IMG/VR virus record: IMGVR_UViG_3300031787_005083
Location: 1 to 64,000 of that record
Direction: 5' to 3' (one strand)
Source of the DNA: a virus
Length of the DNA stretch: 64,000 nucleotides
Shown: one piece after another, positions 43,801 to 53,940 of the stretch
Numbering within the stretch: the first letter of the stretch is position 1
Layout: every line of letters starts with the position of its first letter
Made by a program: the position numbers and the translations under genes
Notes under the pieces: model-generated
What the model saw: only the letters and a program-made list of their open reading frames with translations
The model's database searches: none
What the model was told of the DNA's origin: nothing

Positions 43801-46800
43801 TACCGTCTGAAATAACCTGAGTAAAGTCGTTGGATGTTATAGAATCGTTGCCGCCGTTATGCAGATTACCGTCAACTTTTTGTCCGATAGCCGCATTACC
43901 AAATGTTGTTAGACCCTGTACATACGGTGATCGTGTTATGATCCATGTAGTAAAGTCGTCTGGTCCCCAGCCTGGATCTAAGCTAGCGTAAGCACCAGCT
44001 GTCACCCGACTTGTACCAAATTCGTTTGGTGGTGTTAAATCTCCATTTAATCCGTTTAATGTACAATCTCTTAAGCCAGTTGCATCGCGTAAGTAGAACA
44101 TGTCTTCTTCTCTACTGCCTCGTACTGCGTTAGCATAATAACGAGATACATAGCGAGATTTGTAGTTGCCTGGATATTTTAGATCATACTTTAGTGCATC
44201 AATGTATAGTCCAACATCGCGTAAGCACAACTCTACATCATATGTATATCCTGGATAAGTTTGTGCTACATATGCTGCAACTTCTGCTACAATAAAGTTT
44301 CTATTACGCTCAAGCTGTAGTCTTGCGTATTCTCTATTTTGATTTTCAGTTTGACATACACTACCTTCGCTAGATCCGCCAAATATGATTTGATCTACAA
44401 TTCTGTAGCTTTCTGTTAATCTTGCCTCAGCTGTAGCATTACTCATTAATCCTAATGCTGTGTTTCTAGCTACTGTTAAACTGTTACGAGTAGCTTCTTT
44501 GATTCTATCATCTCTATCAAATAATTCTGAAGATGTTAATCTTAAGTATGCGTGTGCTGCTTTTAATGTTTGATAATTGCTATTAAACATAAAGTCAAAA
44601 GCTACTGCCTTAGCAACGATTGCCGCGTCTCTACGAGCCTTTGTAACACTGTAATCAACATCTGAATAATTTGTAGCTAGGTATGCTTCTACAGCATCTT
44701 GTATAGCGTCAAACCCGCTGGCACTGATTGCAGTATAGTCACTAATTAGTGCTGTTGTAGTATTAACGCCATTTGCTGGTGTAGGATCAACTAGTGTTAC
44801 AGTTGTACCTACTGCACTTGGTCCAACATCTAATATTTCTATAATGTCTTCAACATTATTAGCAATCTGTGTTATACTTCCAACATTACCTGTAAGCGTT
44901 TGTGTTACTAACGTTTGTCTAGGACTAACAACAGTAGTATTGCCTGCTATGCTTTGTAACGTAGTTTTTAAAAAATTTAAAGAATTAATAGTTGCAGTTT
45001 TAATACTTGCTGGAATTTGAGGCTGTGTATTATCATCACCGTCCCAATAAGCTAATCCTGCTGCAACACTTAATGCATTTCCGCCATAGGTCAAATCATA
45101 GACTAATGCATCAATTATATATCGTGCATCTCTGCGAGTTTTAGTTTTGCCGTAACGTAGCGCAGGATATTCTTCTGCTAGGTATGCAATAACTTCTGCT
45201 ATTGCAAAATCTATATTAGTGCGAATATTTTGTCTTGCATTTAACAAACTAGTACTATAACCAGTTGGGTTTGTTAAGTATGCGCTGTGCATAGTATCTA
45301 ACAGATAATCTGCACGATACTTCATTACTTTAACTAAGTCGTATACAGCATCGCTTTCGGCTTGAATCGCCAACGGCCATTCTTGACTTTGTAATTCGTT
45401 GTTACCTACGGTAGGTGTTACTGTGACACCTTTGACTACGTTAGACACTACATCGGCAATTCTATCAAATGTAGCGATTGTATATACTGAATCACCTGCT
45501 GGTACTGTAGATCCTTGAGCAATAATTTGTGTAGAACGAAGTTCGTCACCTTGTACACAAGTATAAGCTGGCACAATTATTGGTAGAGTTTCAAAATGCT
45601 TACCAGTAGATACTTTTATTAGACTAAAAGAAACTTCTCTAGCTGGTATTGAATTCACATTGCCTGTGCTTATTGCTGTAATAATAATATTAGCTAATTC
45701 TGTTATTCTAGTAAGTGCGCCTTGTTCAATGCGTAAGTTAACATTGAAATATTGATCTACGATAGCTACTGAATCATCTACAACATTTTGATAAATTACA
45801 GTTGGTGCTTCATTTGCAAGTACGGCTTGTATTAATACTAGCATGCGGTTGTATGCAGCCACGCTTTGTAGTCTTTCGCTTGCTAAATCTCCGTACGGGC
45901 CAGTTCCGTTATTTTCTGCGGCTGTTGAGAACGGACCGTCTGCAAGTGCATTAAGGAATGTTTGTGCAGCGGCTCTAGTTTTTAAATTGCCACCGTGGCC
46001 TAGATCATGTAAAATTTTATCAAGAACAATTCCAACATCGCGTTCGCATTTTAAAGTATCGTACTCAAAATTTTCCCAGATGCTACCTATTGTAGCACTT
46101 GCAACTTGATCTCTAATCCAAGCAGTTATTTCTTTCTGTATAAACACTCGGTTTGAGTCAAGCATAAATTGTGCTCGTTGATTCTTAATTCCCTGTTCAA
46201 CTTGTTCACATGCATAGCGAATAGTTTTAAATGGTCTATCAACACTTCCACCGTAGATAGGATACTCTCCGTCTACACCGTGTTCAGCAACATAGTACAC
46301 ATCTTCAACACTGCTTAAAAATTCCCAGTTAGGTAAATTATTTGCACTAACTGTTAGTACTTGTCCATTTTCACCAATTGGTAATCTTGCTGGTGCTGAA
46401 CCTGTAAAATAAACTAAGTCGCCAATTTCTGCTAGTACACTTTGTTCAGTGCCAACTGCTATAATATTCCAATATTGACTACTGTTTACTAGATCTGGTC
46501 TACTACCTGGATCACCGCCAAAAGTAGATCCGTCGTCGCCTTCTGATATATGTCCTTGTATACAAATGTATGAGTTATCACCAAATCGAACAACGTCACC
46601 TTCGTAGTACTCTTGGTCGTCTAACCATACATTGCGCCATCTAAATCCGCTGTTAATCTGTTTCCAATATTCTGCATCAGGTGGTTGTTGTGCAGTTGTA
46701 TGATCTTTAACGCACACATAAGTGAATCCGCCAAGACGAATAACTTCGCCTACTTTATAATGTTGGTTAGCACTGTCTTCGTTCCAGTCGCCAATGAAAC

Positions 46801-47632
46801 GAAACCCTTCAGTGAACAAGTCCCAGTCGTCATTGACGCTGGTTGGAATGACTGCTAAATTAGTTGATCTGCTTATGTACTGATTTCCGCCGTAGCGAAT
46901 AACATCACCGTCTTGATATTTTACAAATGGGCTCCAATCATTTTCATATTGGAAGCCTTCTACAAATTTAGACCAATTAGCGTTATCAGTACCAAAGTCT
47001 GCAGATGCAGTATGTGCTACTGTACTAATCCAAACTCCTGCACCGTAACGAACTAAATCGTTAACTTTGTATCGGATTCCTGAAGTCCAAGTTCCTTTAA
47101 ACTCAATTCCTTGATTAAAATAATCCCACTTGTCTTGATTAGCTTCTAATCCCAAAGAAGCTGTAGCGGCAGACGTATGCAATTCATTACACACATAAGT
47201 AGTTCCGCCGTATTTAACAAAATCATTTACACGATAACGAGTGCTTGGAGTCCAAGCACCTTTCCAGTCTAGTCCTTCAGCAAAAGCATCCCAGTTAGCA
47301 ATATCGGCTTCGAGACCGGCATTAACATCAGCTGTAGATGTATGAACAGTATTTGCAATGTATAGTCTAGCACCATATTTAACTATGTCATCAAACACAT
47401 AACTTGTGCTAGTAGTCCAATCGCCTTTCCATATTTGGCCATCGCTGAGCAAGTTCCATTTTGGTGGAACAAGATTAAAGTCTGAGAAAAAGTTGGGTTG
47501 ACTAGTGTGTCCAATAACGCAAATATATATTTTTCCACCAAATGCAATTACGTCATCTTGGTAATACACCGTAGATGGTGTCCACACGTTTTTCCAAACA
47601 AATCTGATTCTACCTAGTTTAAATTCTGCCAT
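40862..47632 (-). CDS. Giant fibre or baseplate-appendage protein A (2256 aa)
   Basis: The N-terminal 380 residues hold about eight repeats of the form W-x-Y-x-G-D-V-x-Y-G-G-x-Y-x-C with H-T-S, similar to small carbohydrate-binding modules. A beta-helix-type start (VYYVAEHGVDG, RPFKTIRYACE) follows near 465. A long helical region (about 500-1090) repeats RRDAxxIxxAxxxDxxY. A conserved block near 1100-1250 contains TGLRD, SLDPGWGP and NNGRAELVSVFTYY. About six YSxDGxxW repeats (1590-1830) resemble a BNR/Ycf48-type propeller. The end (DQDGNFRVGDLF, IVPTQRAVKAYIE) is shared with protein B. CGGAG and a late box precede it. A receptor- or surface-binding appendage is likely. Confidence 0.88.
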   Translation of the reverse strand: MAEFKLGRIRFVWKNVWTPSTVYYQDDVIAFGGKIYICVIGHTSQPNFFSDFNLVPPKWNLLSDGQIWKGDWTTSTSYVFDDIVKYGARLYIANTVHTSTADVNAGLEADIANWDAFAEGLDWKGAWTPSTRYRVNDFVKYGGTTYVCNELHTSAATASLGLEANQDKWDYFNQGIEFKGTWTSGIRYKVNDLVRYGAGVWISTVAHTASADFGTDNANWSKFVEGFQYENDWSPFVKYQDGDVIRYGGNQYISRSTNLAVIPTSVNDDWDLFTEGFRFIGDWNEDSANQHYKVGEVIRLGGFTYVCVKDHTTAQQPPDAEYWKQINSGFRWRNVWLDDQEYYEGDVVRFGDNSYICIQGHISEGDDGSTFGGDPGSRPDLVNSSQYWNIIAVGTEQSVLAEIGDLVYFTGSAPARLPIGENGQVLTVSANNLPNWEFLSSVEDVYYVAEHGVDGEYPIYGGSVDRPFKTIRYACEQVEQGIKNQRAQFMLDSNRVFIQKEITAWIRDQVASATIGSIWENFEYDTLKCERDVGIVLDKILHDLGHGGNLKTRAAAQTFLNALADGPFSTAAENNGTGPYGDLASERLQSVAAYNRMLVLIQAVLANEAPTVIYQNVVDDSVAIVDQYFNVNLRIEQGALTRITELANIIITAISTGNVNSIPAREVSFSLIKVSTGKHFETLPIIVPAYTCVQGDELRSTQIIAQGSTVPAGDSVYTIATFDRIADVVSNVVKGVTVTPTVGNNELQSQEWPLAIQAESDAVYDLVKVMKYRADYLLDTMHSAYLTNPTGYSTSLLNARQNIRTNIDFAIAEVIAYLAEEYPALRYGKTKTRRDARYIIDALVYDLTYGGNALSVAAGLAYWDGDDNTQPQIPASIKTATINSLNFLKTTLQSIAGNTTVVSPRQTLVTQTLTGNVGSITQIANNVEDIIEILDVGPSAVGTTVTLVDPTPANGVNTTTALISDYTAISASGFDAIQDAVEAYLATNYSDVDYSVTKARRDAAIVAKAVAFDFMFNSNYQTLKAAHAYLRLTSSELFDRDDRIKEATRNSLTVARNTALGLMSNATAEARLTESYRIVDQIIFGGSSEGSVCQTENQNREYARLQLERNRNFIVAEVAAYVAQTYPGYTYDVELCLRDVGLYIDALKYDLKYPGNYKSRYVSRYYANAVRGSREEDMFYLRDATGLRDCTLNGLNGDLTPPNEFGTSRVTAGAYASLDPGWGPDDFTTWIITRSPYVQGLTTFGNAAIGQKVDGNLHNGGNDSITSNDFTQVISDGIGAWITNNGRAELVSVFTYYSHIGYLAETGGRIRATNGNNSYGDFGSVAEGVDPDETPVTAVVDNQTQYSATISNVFTDNNQLLGFEFNHAGNDYTEAVIDIFGAGTGDVVVADEFRDNAVINVKVDLETVIPPATPAPLGGSGYVRVSNVAQSGTTTSVFLSATDGALSTAYVGMKVYIIGGAGIGNYGIISTYDAGSKEAEVIRESNGAAGWDHVIPGTTIVAPNSSSTYLIEPAISFTAPPKTTTATTISSSNYANAHYFETSAQYTAVTTTGGAGTGLTFNITRNGERYYLTTNSAGSNYVRGNTITIAGTSVGGASPANDITVIITSINSVTGAVVNYDFTGLARKGLFLAIPNSGTGAQKSIDGVTWSAEVLPASASSYKNIASGLINDGSSTFKQSVVIVTAGTTAAYSNDGDVWSTSTIPTGAGYQTNVAFGQVTSNIGRFVVIAEGYRDVAYSDNGGATWSLTTNALPALGYLPIAYGKGLFVAIKSGTTNSVYSTDGIAWTAGSGLPNKTWNDITWGNGRFVALASDGTCSYSLDGITWSSAVTIAGSITTNNIAYGQGVFVVTTTTTALYHSEDGIVWTAVTSLPNTGYFAVAFGNPARTGKFVLIGSGTTTAGLDARIGARARGRAGVSNEQIFEIRLIEPGSGYTSGAPTITVTDPNNIDDVVVEARLNSGAIANPTFVNRGTGFITASAEIDSQNSNGSADFIQDGTFIAVKRLTQQPVSGSNIVFDSLPGQFFKLVNTVSFLGTSPGSYTGFLQVSPAIPVGTRLANNEAVELRIRFSQVRLTGHDFLDIGTGGFNTTNYPNTPLQQPIQANETVDSNGGRVFFTATDQDGNFRVGDLFSIEQSTGVATLNADAFNIAGLQELSLGEVTLGGNSASITEFSTDPFFTANSDNIVPTQRAVKAYIEAQIGGGGASLNVNSVTAGDIFVGANTITTVSGAPINIKGNVVFNGTVLGLPLAYNYFLR
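43681..43889 (-). repeat. Dispersed direct repeat, copy 1 (in protein A)
   Basis: This 209-base stretch is closely similar to 50921-51129, same strand and same frame, 7240 bases apart. It encodes the NNGRAELVSVFTYY and GGxIRATNGNNSYG block. It shows that proteins A and B arose by duplication, and it is a likely site of recombination between them. Confidence 0.8.
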
Positions 47633-47650
47633 TTTTTAACTCCGCTCGTA

Positions 47651-47658
47651 TATTTATC
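47651..47658 (-). promoter_or_regulatory. Late box before giant protein A
   Basis: GATAAATA on the minus strand in the 43-base gap after protein B. The leader of about 13 bases contains CGGAG. Confidence 0.65.
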
Positions 47659-47675
47659 ATAAGATGTATCATTAA

Positions 47676-50600
47676 TTATTGCATCCCTTCGTCGGGCTGT
47701 CTTAAGAACAATATCTGACTCACTATAGTTCCTGATATATTAGTTTGGCGTACAATATCAGGCCCAGTTAGTTGTGGTTCTAAGTATGTTCCGTCAAACG
47801 TTACAGGTACTGGTATAACTAGATACTGCTGTAATACATTTTCTATTTCACTCTCGCTGCCGCCAAGACCAACCCTACCTGCTACTATTCTGTTAACTTC
47901 AAGATTTTCACCACCTACGCTAAGTCTGTTAGCAACAAATGTTGCAATAGCTCGTTGTGTAGGTATGATGTTATTAGAATCCGCTGTAAATGTAGGATCT
48001 GTTGAAAATTCGTTTACTACAGTGCCAGAGCCGCCTAATCTAACACCGCCTAATGCTAATTCTGAAAGACCGTCTAATTCAAAGAATTCTGCACTAATTG
48101 TAACAATACCTGTACTTTGTTGAACAGCAAATAATTCGCCAGTTCTAAAGTTACCGTCTTGGTCAGTTGAAACATAAAATACTCGACCACCGTTTTGTTC
48201 AAGTACTTCGTTTTCAGGTGATGCTGTAAAGAAGTTGCCGCCGGCGTAGATTTCTGGATAATTTGTTTGTTCAAAGTTTCCAGTGCCTATATCTAAGAAA
48301 TCATGACCTGTAATACGACATTGGCCGTATCTTTCTCTAAGCGACACTGATGTGCCGTGTTCTAGATCATATTCGTTGCGTAATCTTGGAGACACTGTAA
48401 GTCTAACAAGTCTAGTTCCATTACCACTACCGTCATCGCCTAAGTCTGTAACAATTGCTCCTGTAAATACTCGTAAATCAGTTAAGTTTTCAGTTAGTGG
48501 ATCTAATATACCAGATATTCGAATTTGTACTCCTGATCCTGGTACTGTAAGAACTCCTGCAATAATTAACTCGCTATCTTGTGGGATAATGTCCGCATAG
48601 CCGTTTCCAGTAATAGTAATTACCGAAGTAGTTGTTCTATATCCAGATCCTCTGTTAACAAAATCTGGTTGGCTTAATACTCCATTTCCTATTCTTCCGT
48701 CTATCTCAACCGCAGTTGTAAAATTAGGGTCAGTAACAGTAAAAATTAAAGGTGTATTTTCATCGTACCCACTACCTGGCTCCCAAATTTTCACAGCTCT
48801 AAATGATCCTTGTAATACGTCTGCTCTAACTTTTGCGCGAGCACCAACACGTACATGATTGATACCTCCAGTGCTAGAATTACTTGCTAACACTACCCAC
48901 TTAGATACTCCGTCTACTTTACCATTGGTTACTGCTGCCCACCTTTGAGAACTTGATAACGTTCTAGAAGTCCACAGTATTCCGTCTTGAGTAGTTGCAC
49001 ACAACGTAGTTGGATTAACTCCTTCTAATCCTGTAGCAAAAAATACTCCTTGACTATATTTTAAATTTGTCCAAGTTGTTAAACTAGATAGGCCTGTAAG
49101 ATCTACTAAAGTAGTCCAGTTAATTCCGTCAAGGCTAAACGCTGCATATCCAGCTTCATGTAACACAATAAATCGATTATTGCCGTATTCTATTGCTGCT
49201 ACATTCCAAAGTAACGATCCTAATCCTACAGTTATTTCAGGAAGTGCTAGTTCATACCTAGTCCAAGTTGTACCGTTTGTAGATACTGCTACACTCCTGT
49301 CGTTGCCTGATACTGCAACAAATTTTCCAGCACCGTATGTTACGTGTGTCCATTGACTTACTGTACTATCACCAATTGTATCAGTGTCAGGAATGGTTGC
49401 TGTTGTAAATGTTGAACCGTTTGTACTTACTAGAACTGTGTTAGTATTATCACCTACAATTATAAATTTACCAGCACCGTATGTTATATCTCTCCAACTA
49501 CCTAGTTGAGGTAAATTTACAGTTGTCCAAGTTTGTCCCGTTAGTGACACACTTACACGATTTTCGTTATTAGCTAGTGCAATAAATCTATTGTTACCTG
49601 ATGCAAGTTTTCTATAATCGCCTATAAAACTTAAATTAACTTCAGTCCAACTAGTAGCATTGTCACTCCATCTAGCATACTGACTATTTGTCAATGCTAC
49701 AAATCTATTAGATTTAGCACGCCCAGAACTAGTAAATGTTTGAATACTATTTGAACTATCATCTGTTACATCAGTTATAGTTACTATTAGATCATTTTCT
49801 GGTGTAGTGCCGCCAAATAGTGTACCTGGAAAGGTAATATTATCACCTACACTATACCCTGCTCCAGGATTAACTAGTGTGGGGGAATAACTATCGCCTG
49901 CCTTTATTACATTAAATGCAGCAGCTATTGCAGGACCGTCAAATGTTTCACCTGATCCAGCTTCGTATACTAAACTTAATTGTTCGCCTTGAACAAAACT
50001 TGTAGGATCTCCTATACCATCTACTTCAATATACGATGTAGCGTTTGCACTAACATTAGTTACTTCAAACTCAGTACCACTTAATTTACCTCTAATCGTA
50101 AATGGTACCGCAGGGTTAGTTAAAAATATACCAGTAAATTGAACTGCTACACTAGATATAACATCCTTAATAGTTACAGAATTATTTTCATTATCTGTCC
50201 ACAATGCATTACTAGGACCTGTAACATTAGTATATGACTGTGTTGTTCCGCCGTACGCTGCATCCACATAAATTCTATTTGTAATTAGATCAAAACTTGT
50301 ACTTGAAAAATTTGGCGAGTTAACTGTAACCCTTGGTTCAATTCTATATCGTGTTGTTAAATCTAAACTAGGTTCTATCGCTGTTCCTGGAATAATGTGT
50401 TCCCATCCTAATAATCCAGTACTTTCTTGTCTAACTGTAACTGTTTTACCTACAAATTCAAATCCACTAATATATCCGTACTGACCAGCGCCAGTGCCGC
50501 TGGTAATTATGATTCTCATTCCTTCTATTTCTGAAAGAAACTGCGTAACATCATTTGCTGATAATCTAACTGAACTTGAAGCATCTATTGTTTCTTGTGC

Positions 50601-53549
50601 AGAACCTTGTCTTATTAAATATCCAGCACCGCCTTCACTTCCTGAATCTTGACTATTAACTAACCTAGCTTCAAACAATGCACCATCTCTAAAATCTGTA
50701 TATTCAACTGCGGCCGCTGCACCAGCACCAACTATCGTTGCATTAGCTTGTGAGTATTGTTCACCGGCATTAGAATATTCAAAAGCAAAAATAGTATCAC
50801 TTACTCCACCAGCAAATGCACTACTTACTTGTGCTTCGTTATTTCTGTTAAACACAGTTACCTGCTGAGGAATTTCGGTGGCGTCTGCACCGTCAGCTAC
50901 TGCACCGTATCTGCCATAGCTATTATTGCCGTTGGTTGCACGAATTATTCCGCCATTTTCTGCAAAATAACCTATTTGACAATAGTATGTGAATACAGAT
51001 ACAAGTTCTGCTCTACCATTATTAGTAATCCATGCACCAATACCATCTGACAATACTTGAGTAAAGTCATTAGATGTCATTGACCTATTGCCGCCATTGT
51101 GTAAAGACCCGTCAACTTTTTGTCCGATACATCCTGTACCTATATTTGTAACTCCCTGGATATATGGTGAACGATTTATAATCCATACTCGCTCGTCTGC
51201 TGGCCCCCAACCTGGATCTAAACTTACACATGCACCGCCCGTTGGCTTTTGATATAAATCAAATACTCCAGGAGGATTTAATACTCCTTGCAGTCCTTGC
51301 GTTGTCAAGTCTCTTAGGCCTGTAGTATCTCGCATAAAAAACATACTGTCAAATTGAGAACCTGTAACAGCATTTGCATATCGTCTACCTGCTAATAAAG
51401 TTCTGTGATTGCCACTAAATTCTAAATCTTTAGCAATACCTCTTAGAAGGGCTCGTACATCATTTTTAACTCTAGTATCGCTAAATGTTACTGTAGGGTA
51501 TTCAAGTTTAACATAGGCTAGTAGTTCGCTTTCGACAAAACGTTTATTAATTAGTAATGCGCGACCTGCGTTTGCAATTATTTGTGTTGCATTTGGAACA
51601 TTTGATCCTACATTCACAGGATCTACTTCACCGTTTGCTGTTCTAAATAAAATATATGCTTTGTAATCTTCTATTAGATCAACTACCGCAGATGCTCCTG
51701 CTACATTTGAATACGGAAAACTATTTACTAATATTGGTTCACCTGTGATTGGATCAAGCTCTGGAAGTCCTGTTCCTGGATTAATCTGAGGTGTTACTAA
51801 AGTGGTAATTTGATCTTCAGTATTACCTTGCGTTGGTGTGACAGGAACTCCTGTTATTAAATTTAATAATATTGTTATAAAATATTCTAAATAATCATCA
51901 ACATATTGAAAATCATCTTGATATTCTGCTATTGGTGAATTTGCAATGATAGTAGTACTTCTTAGTTCATCACCGTTAACTGCACAACCAGCAGGAACAC
52001 TTATTGGTGAAATTTCTTCAAATCTACCAGTAGATACTCTAATAACAACAGGTGTAAGAGGTGGAAAAGTATCTTCAACATAGTCAGCAGCATATCTTAC
52101 TGTACGAAATGGTTTTTCAAAAGTGCCTCGGCCGTCGTCATCAACTCCGTTAGTTGCTACAAATATTGTATCACTATCCCCTGCAACGGATCTCCAGTAC
52201 GCTTCGAGATCAGAAGCTATTGAAAGTACTTGACCTGTTTCTCCAATTGGAATTCTAGTATCGCCTAGAGTACTTGTGTCTAGACTACTACCGTCTAATG
52301 ACTCTCCTAAACCTACTGTAGGACGTGATAATCCGTATGTTAACAAATCACCAGCTGCTACAAATCCTCCAGGACGTCCAGCCTGTATTAAAATATCCCA
52401 GTAATTAAATATGTTTCCGTTGTCGCCTGGAAAATTTTGATATCCAGATTCGTGTTCAATATTACATACATATGTTGAGCCTAAATGATAAACTGTATCG
52501 CCTATGCTATATATTTGATCAGTCGTCCACAATCCTTGCCATTGTTTACCTGGTACTAATAGTTCCCATGTATCGTTTTCTAAATAGTCTAATGTGCTTC
52601 CATCAACTGATTGTCCTGCGCCAATATCTCTAAGTGCGTTATATAAATTTCCGCCTCTTAAAACAATATCACCTGTCTTATATGCAGCATCGGTATCCCA
52701 AGGACCTACAAAATTAGAACTTCTTGCTAACAGAATCCAGTCTGATGATCCGTTGTCAACATAAGGTCTAGAATTTTGATTATTATTAACAGCATAGTAC
52801 ATAAACCCACGATGGCGGACAACATCACCTACGTTATAATAAGTTAGATTAGACCAGTCATCGTTAAATTGTGCTCCAAAAATTTCAATTTGAAATTTTG
52901 TAGTGTCTAAATTTGAAGAGTTTGATGAATGTGTTTCTGTGCAACGAAATACTGTGCCGCCGTATTTTACTAGATCATTTTTTCTATATAATGTATTAGG
53001 TAGCCAGTTATTACGAACTTCAATGCCAACATGATATTCTTCCCAAGAAGCTATATTGTTTTCTAATCTAGTATTAGCTGCATGAGAAGTTATACATTTA
53101 TATGCTATACCATTGTAACGTACAATTGCTCCCGGAGTATATGAAGTTCCGTTAGTCCAATTACCTACATAACTAGAAGTTTGTGCAAACACTGTCCAGT
53201 TGTTAAAATTTACTGCAAACGAACTTGCAACATGATTTACAACGCAAGTCCATAATGACCCGTTGTATAAGACTATATCGCCTAGATTATATGTAGTTCC
53301 TTGCGCCCAATCTCCAACAAAACTACGACCGCTAGTCATTACGGTCCAGCGTGGTTGTATTTGTGGTGGTACAGAATTTGGAAGGATAGCTGTTAAATCA
53401 GTAGAAAATAAACTGCTAGAAGTATGTGCAACCAGACATACATAACTTTTACCGTTTAGTCGTACTACATCGTCTCGATTATATGCTTGTCCGGTATTCC
53501 AGGTGCCTCGCCAGTTATACTTAAATCGTTCTAGTTTAAATTCAGCCAT
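47676..53549 (-). CDS. Giant fibre or baseplate-appendage protein B (1957 aa)
   Basis: Paralogue of protein A with the same domain order: MAEFKLERFKYNWRGTWN and seven or eight N-terminal W/Y-G-D/H-T-S repeats (1-390), a beta-helix start (DSDTIFVATNGVDDDGRGT), a shorter helical region, the shared TGLRD/DPGWGP/NNGRAELVSVFTYY block (about 730-870), beta modules, WTxxxxxxxxxYGxGKFI repeats (about 1290-1560) and the ending DQDGNFRTGELFAVQQSTG with IIPTQRAIATFV. It is about 300 residues shorter, mainly because the helical part is smaller. AAGGAG precedes the ATG; no late box is seen, so it is probably read from the promoter before the 2108-aa gene. Confidence 0.88.
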   Translation of the reverse strand: MAEFKLERFKYNWRGTWNTGQAYNRDDVVRLNGKSYVCLVAHTSSSLFSTDLTAILPNSVPPQIQPRWTVMTSGRSFVGDWAQGTTYNLGDIVLYNGSLWTCVVNHVASSFAVNFNNWTVFAQTSSYVGNWTNGTSYTPGAIVRYNGIAYKCITSHAANTRLENNIASWEEYHVGIEVRNNWLPNTLYRKNDLVKYGGTVFRCTETHSSNSSNLDTTKFQIEIFGAQFNDDWSNLTYYNVGDVVRHRGFMYYAVNNNQNSRPYVDNGSSDWILLARSSNFVGPWDTDAAYKTGDIVLRGGNLYNALRDIGAGQSVDGSTLDYLENDTWELLVPGKQWQGLWTTDQIYSIGDTVYHLGSTYVCNIEHESGYQNFPGDNGNIFNYWDILIQAGRPGGFVAAGDLLTYGLSRPTVGLGESLDGSSLDTSTLGDTRIPIGETGQVLSIASDLEAYWRSVAGDSDTIFVATNGVDDDGRGTFEKPFRTVRYAADYVEDTFPPLTPVVIRVSTGRFEEISPISVPAGCAVNGDELRSTTIIANSPIAEYQDDFQYVDDYLEYFITILLNLITGVPVTPTQGNTEDQITTLVTPQINPGTGLPELDPITGEPILVNSFPYSNVAGASAVVDLIEDYKAYILFRTANGEVDPVNVGSNVPNATQIIANAGRALLINKRFVESELLAYVKLEYPTVTFSDTRVKNDVRALLRGIAKDLEFSGNHRTLLAGRRYANAVTGSQFDSMFFMRDTTGLRDLTTQGLQGVLNPPGVFDLYQKPTGGACVSLDPGWGPADERVWIINRSPYIQGVTNIGTGCIGQKVDGSLHNGGNRSMTSNDFTQVLSDGIGAWITNNGRAELVSVFTYYCQIGYFAENGGIIRATNGNNSYGRYGAVADGADATEIPQQVTVFNRNNEAQVSSAFAGGVSDTIFAFEYSNAGEQYSQANATIVGAGAAAAVEYTDFRDGALFEARLVNSQDSGSEGGAGYLIRQGSAQETIDASSSVRLSANDVTQFLSEIEGMRIIITSGTGAGQYGYISGFEFVGKTVTVRQESTGLLGWEHIIPGTAIEPSLDLTTRYRIEPRVTVNSPNFSSTSFDLITNRIYVDAAYGGTTQSYTNVTGPSNALWTDNENNSVTIKDVISSVAVQFTGIFLTNPAVPFTIRGKLSGTEFEVTNVSANATSYIEVDGIGDPTSFVQGEQLSLVYEAGSGETFDGPAIAAAFNVIKAGDSYSPTLVNPGAGYSVGDNITFPGTLFGGTTPENDLIVTITDVTDDSSNSIQTFTSSGRAKSNRFVALTNSQYARWSDNATSWTEVNLSFIGDYRKLASGNNRFIALANNENRVSVSLTGQTWTTVNLPQLGSWRDITYGAGKFIIVGDNTNTVLVSTNGSTFTTATIPDTDTIGDSTVSQWTHVTYGAGKFVAVSGNDRSVAVSTNGTTWTRYELALPEITVGLGSLLWNVAAIEYGNNRFIVLHEAGYAAFSLDGINWTTLVDLTGLSSLTTWTNLKYSQGVFFATGLEGVNPTTLCATTQDGILWTSRTLSSSQRWAAVTNGKVDGVSKWVVLASNSSTGGINHVRVGARAKVRADVLQGSFRAVKIWEPGSGYDENTPLIFTVTDPNFTTAVEIDGRIGNGVLSQPDFVNRGSGYRTTTSVITITGNGYADIIPQDSELIIAGVLTVPGSGVQIRISGILDPLTENLTDLRVFTGAIVTDLGDDGSGNGTRLVRLTVSPRLRNEYDLEHGTSVSLRERYGQCRITGHDFLDIGTGNFEQTNYPEIYAGGNFFTASPENEVLEQNGGRVFYVSTDQDGNFRTGELFAVQQSTGIVTISAEFFELDGLSELALGGVRLGGSGTVVNEFSTDPTFTADSNNIIPTQRAIATFVANRLSVGGENLEVNRIVAGRVGLGGSESEIENVLQQYLVIPVPVTFDGTYLEPQLTGPDIVRQTNISGTIVSQILFLRQPDEGMQ
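50921..51129 (-). repeat. Dispersed direct repeat, copy 2 (in protein B)
   Basis: Partner of 43681-43889, equal in length. Most differences are third-position changes, so the encoded block is under purifying selection. Confidence 0.8.
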
Positions 53550-53562
53550 TTATAATTGCTCC

Positions 53563-53940
53563 TTAATATCCTGGACCTGACACGTCTGGATACACATATG
53601 CTCTTCCTACTACTTGTACAAATTGTCCGTCAACCGGATCTACATAATATAACACACTTCTACCATCCCATCTTAGTTGCGGATAACGTAAGTTTGCGTA
53701 CACACGATCATGATCTGCATCAATACCTTCAAGAAAATCAATACCTTCTTCAAAGTCTAAAAAGTTTCCTTCTGCAACACCAATTTCGTTAATAACTACT
53801 TCTTGATCTGTTGAAGCGTTCAATTGATCAACTTTGATTAGAAATAATTCTCCGTCGTCATTTCTTCTAAGACCGTATAGATATCGTTTAGCAAAACCGC
53901 TTATAACGTCTTGCGGGGTAGTGCCTATATAGTAACTCAT
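53563..53940 (-). CDS. Virion-type accessory protein (125 aa)
   Basis: A beta-rich acidic protein (SYYIGTTPQDVISGFAKRYLYG at the start, then ELFLIKVDQLN, DFEEGIDFLEGID, LRWDGRSVLYYVDPVDGQF). I associate similar proteins with fibre clusters of marine T4-like phages, but know no function. Its ATG overlaps the stop of the 109-aa gene by one base, and protein B starts 13 bases later. It may link fibre subunits. Confidence 0.78.
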   Translation of the reverse strand: MSYYIGTTPQDVISGFAKRYLYGLRRNDDGELFLIKVDQLNASTDQEVVINEIGVAEGNFLDFEEGIDFLEGIDADHDRVYANLRYPQLRWDGRSVLYYVDPVDGQFVQVVGRAYVYPDVSGPGY

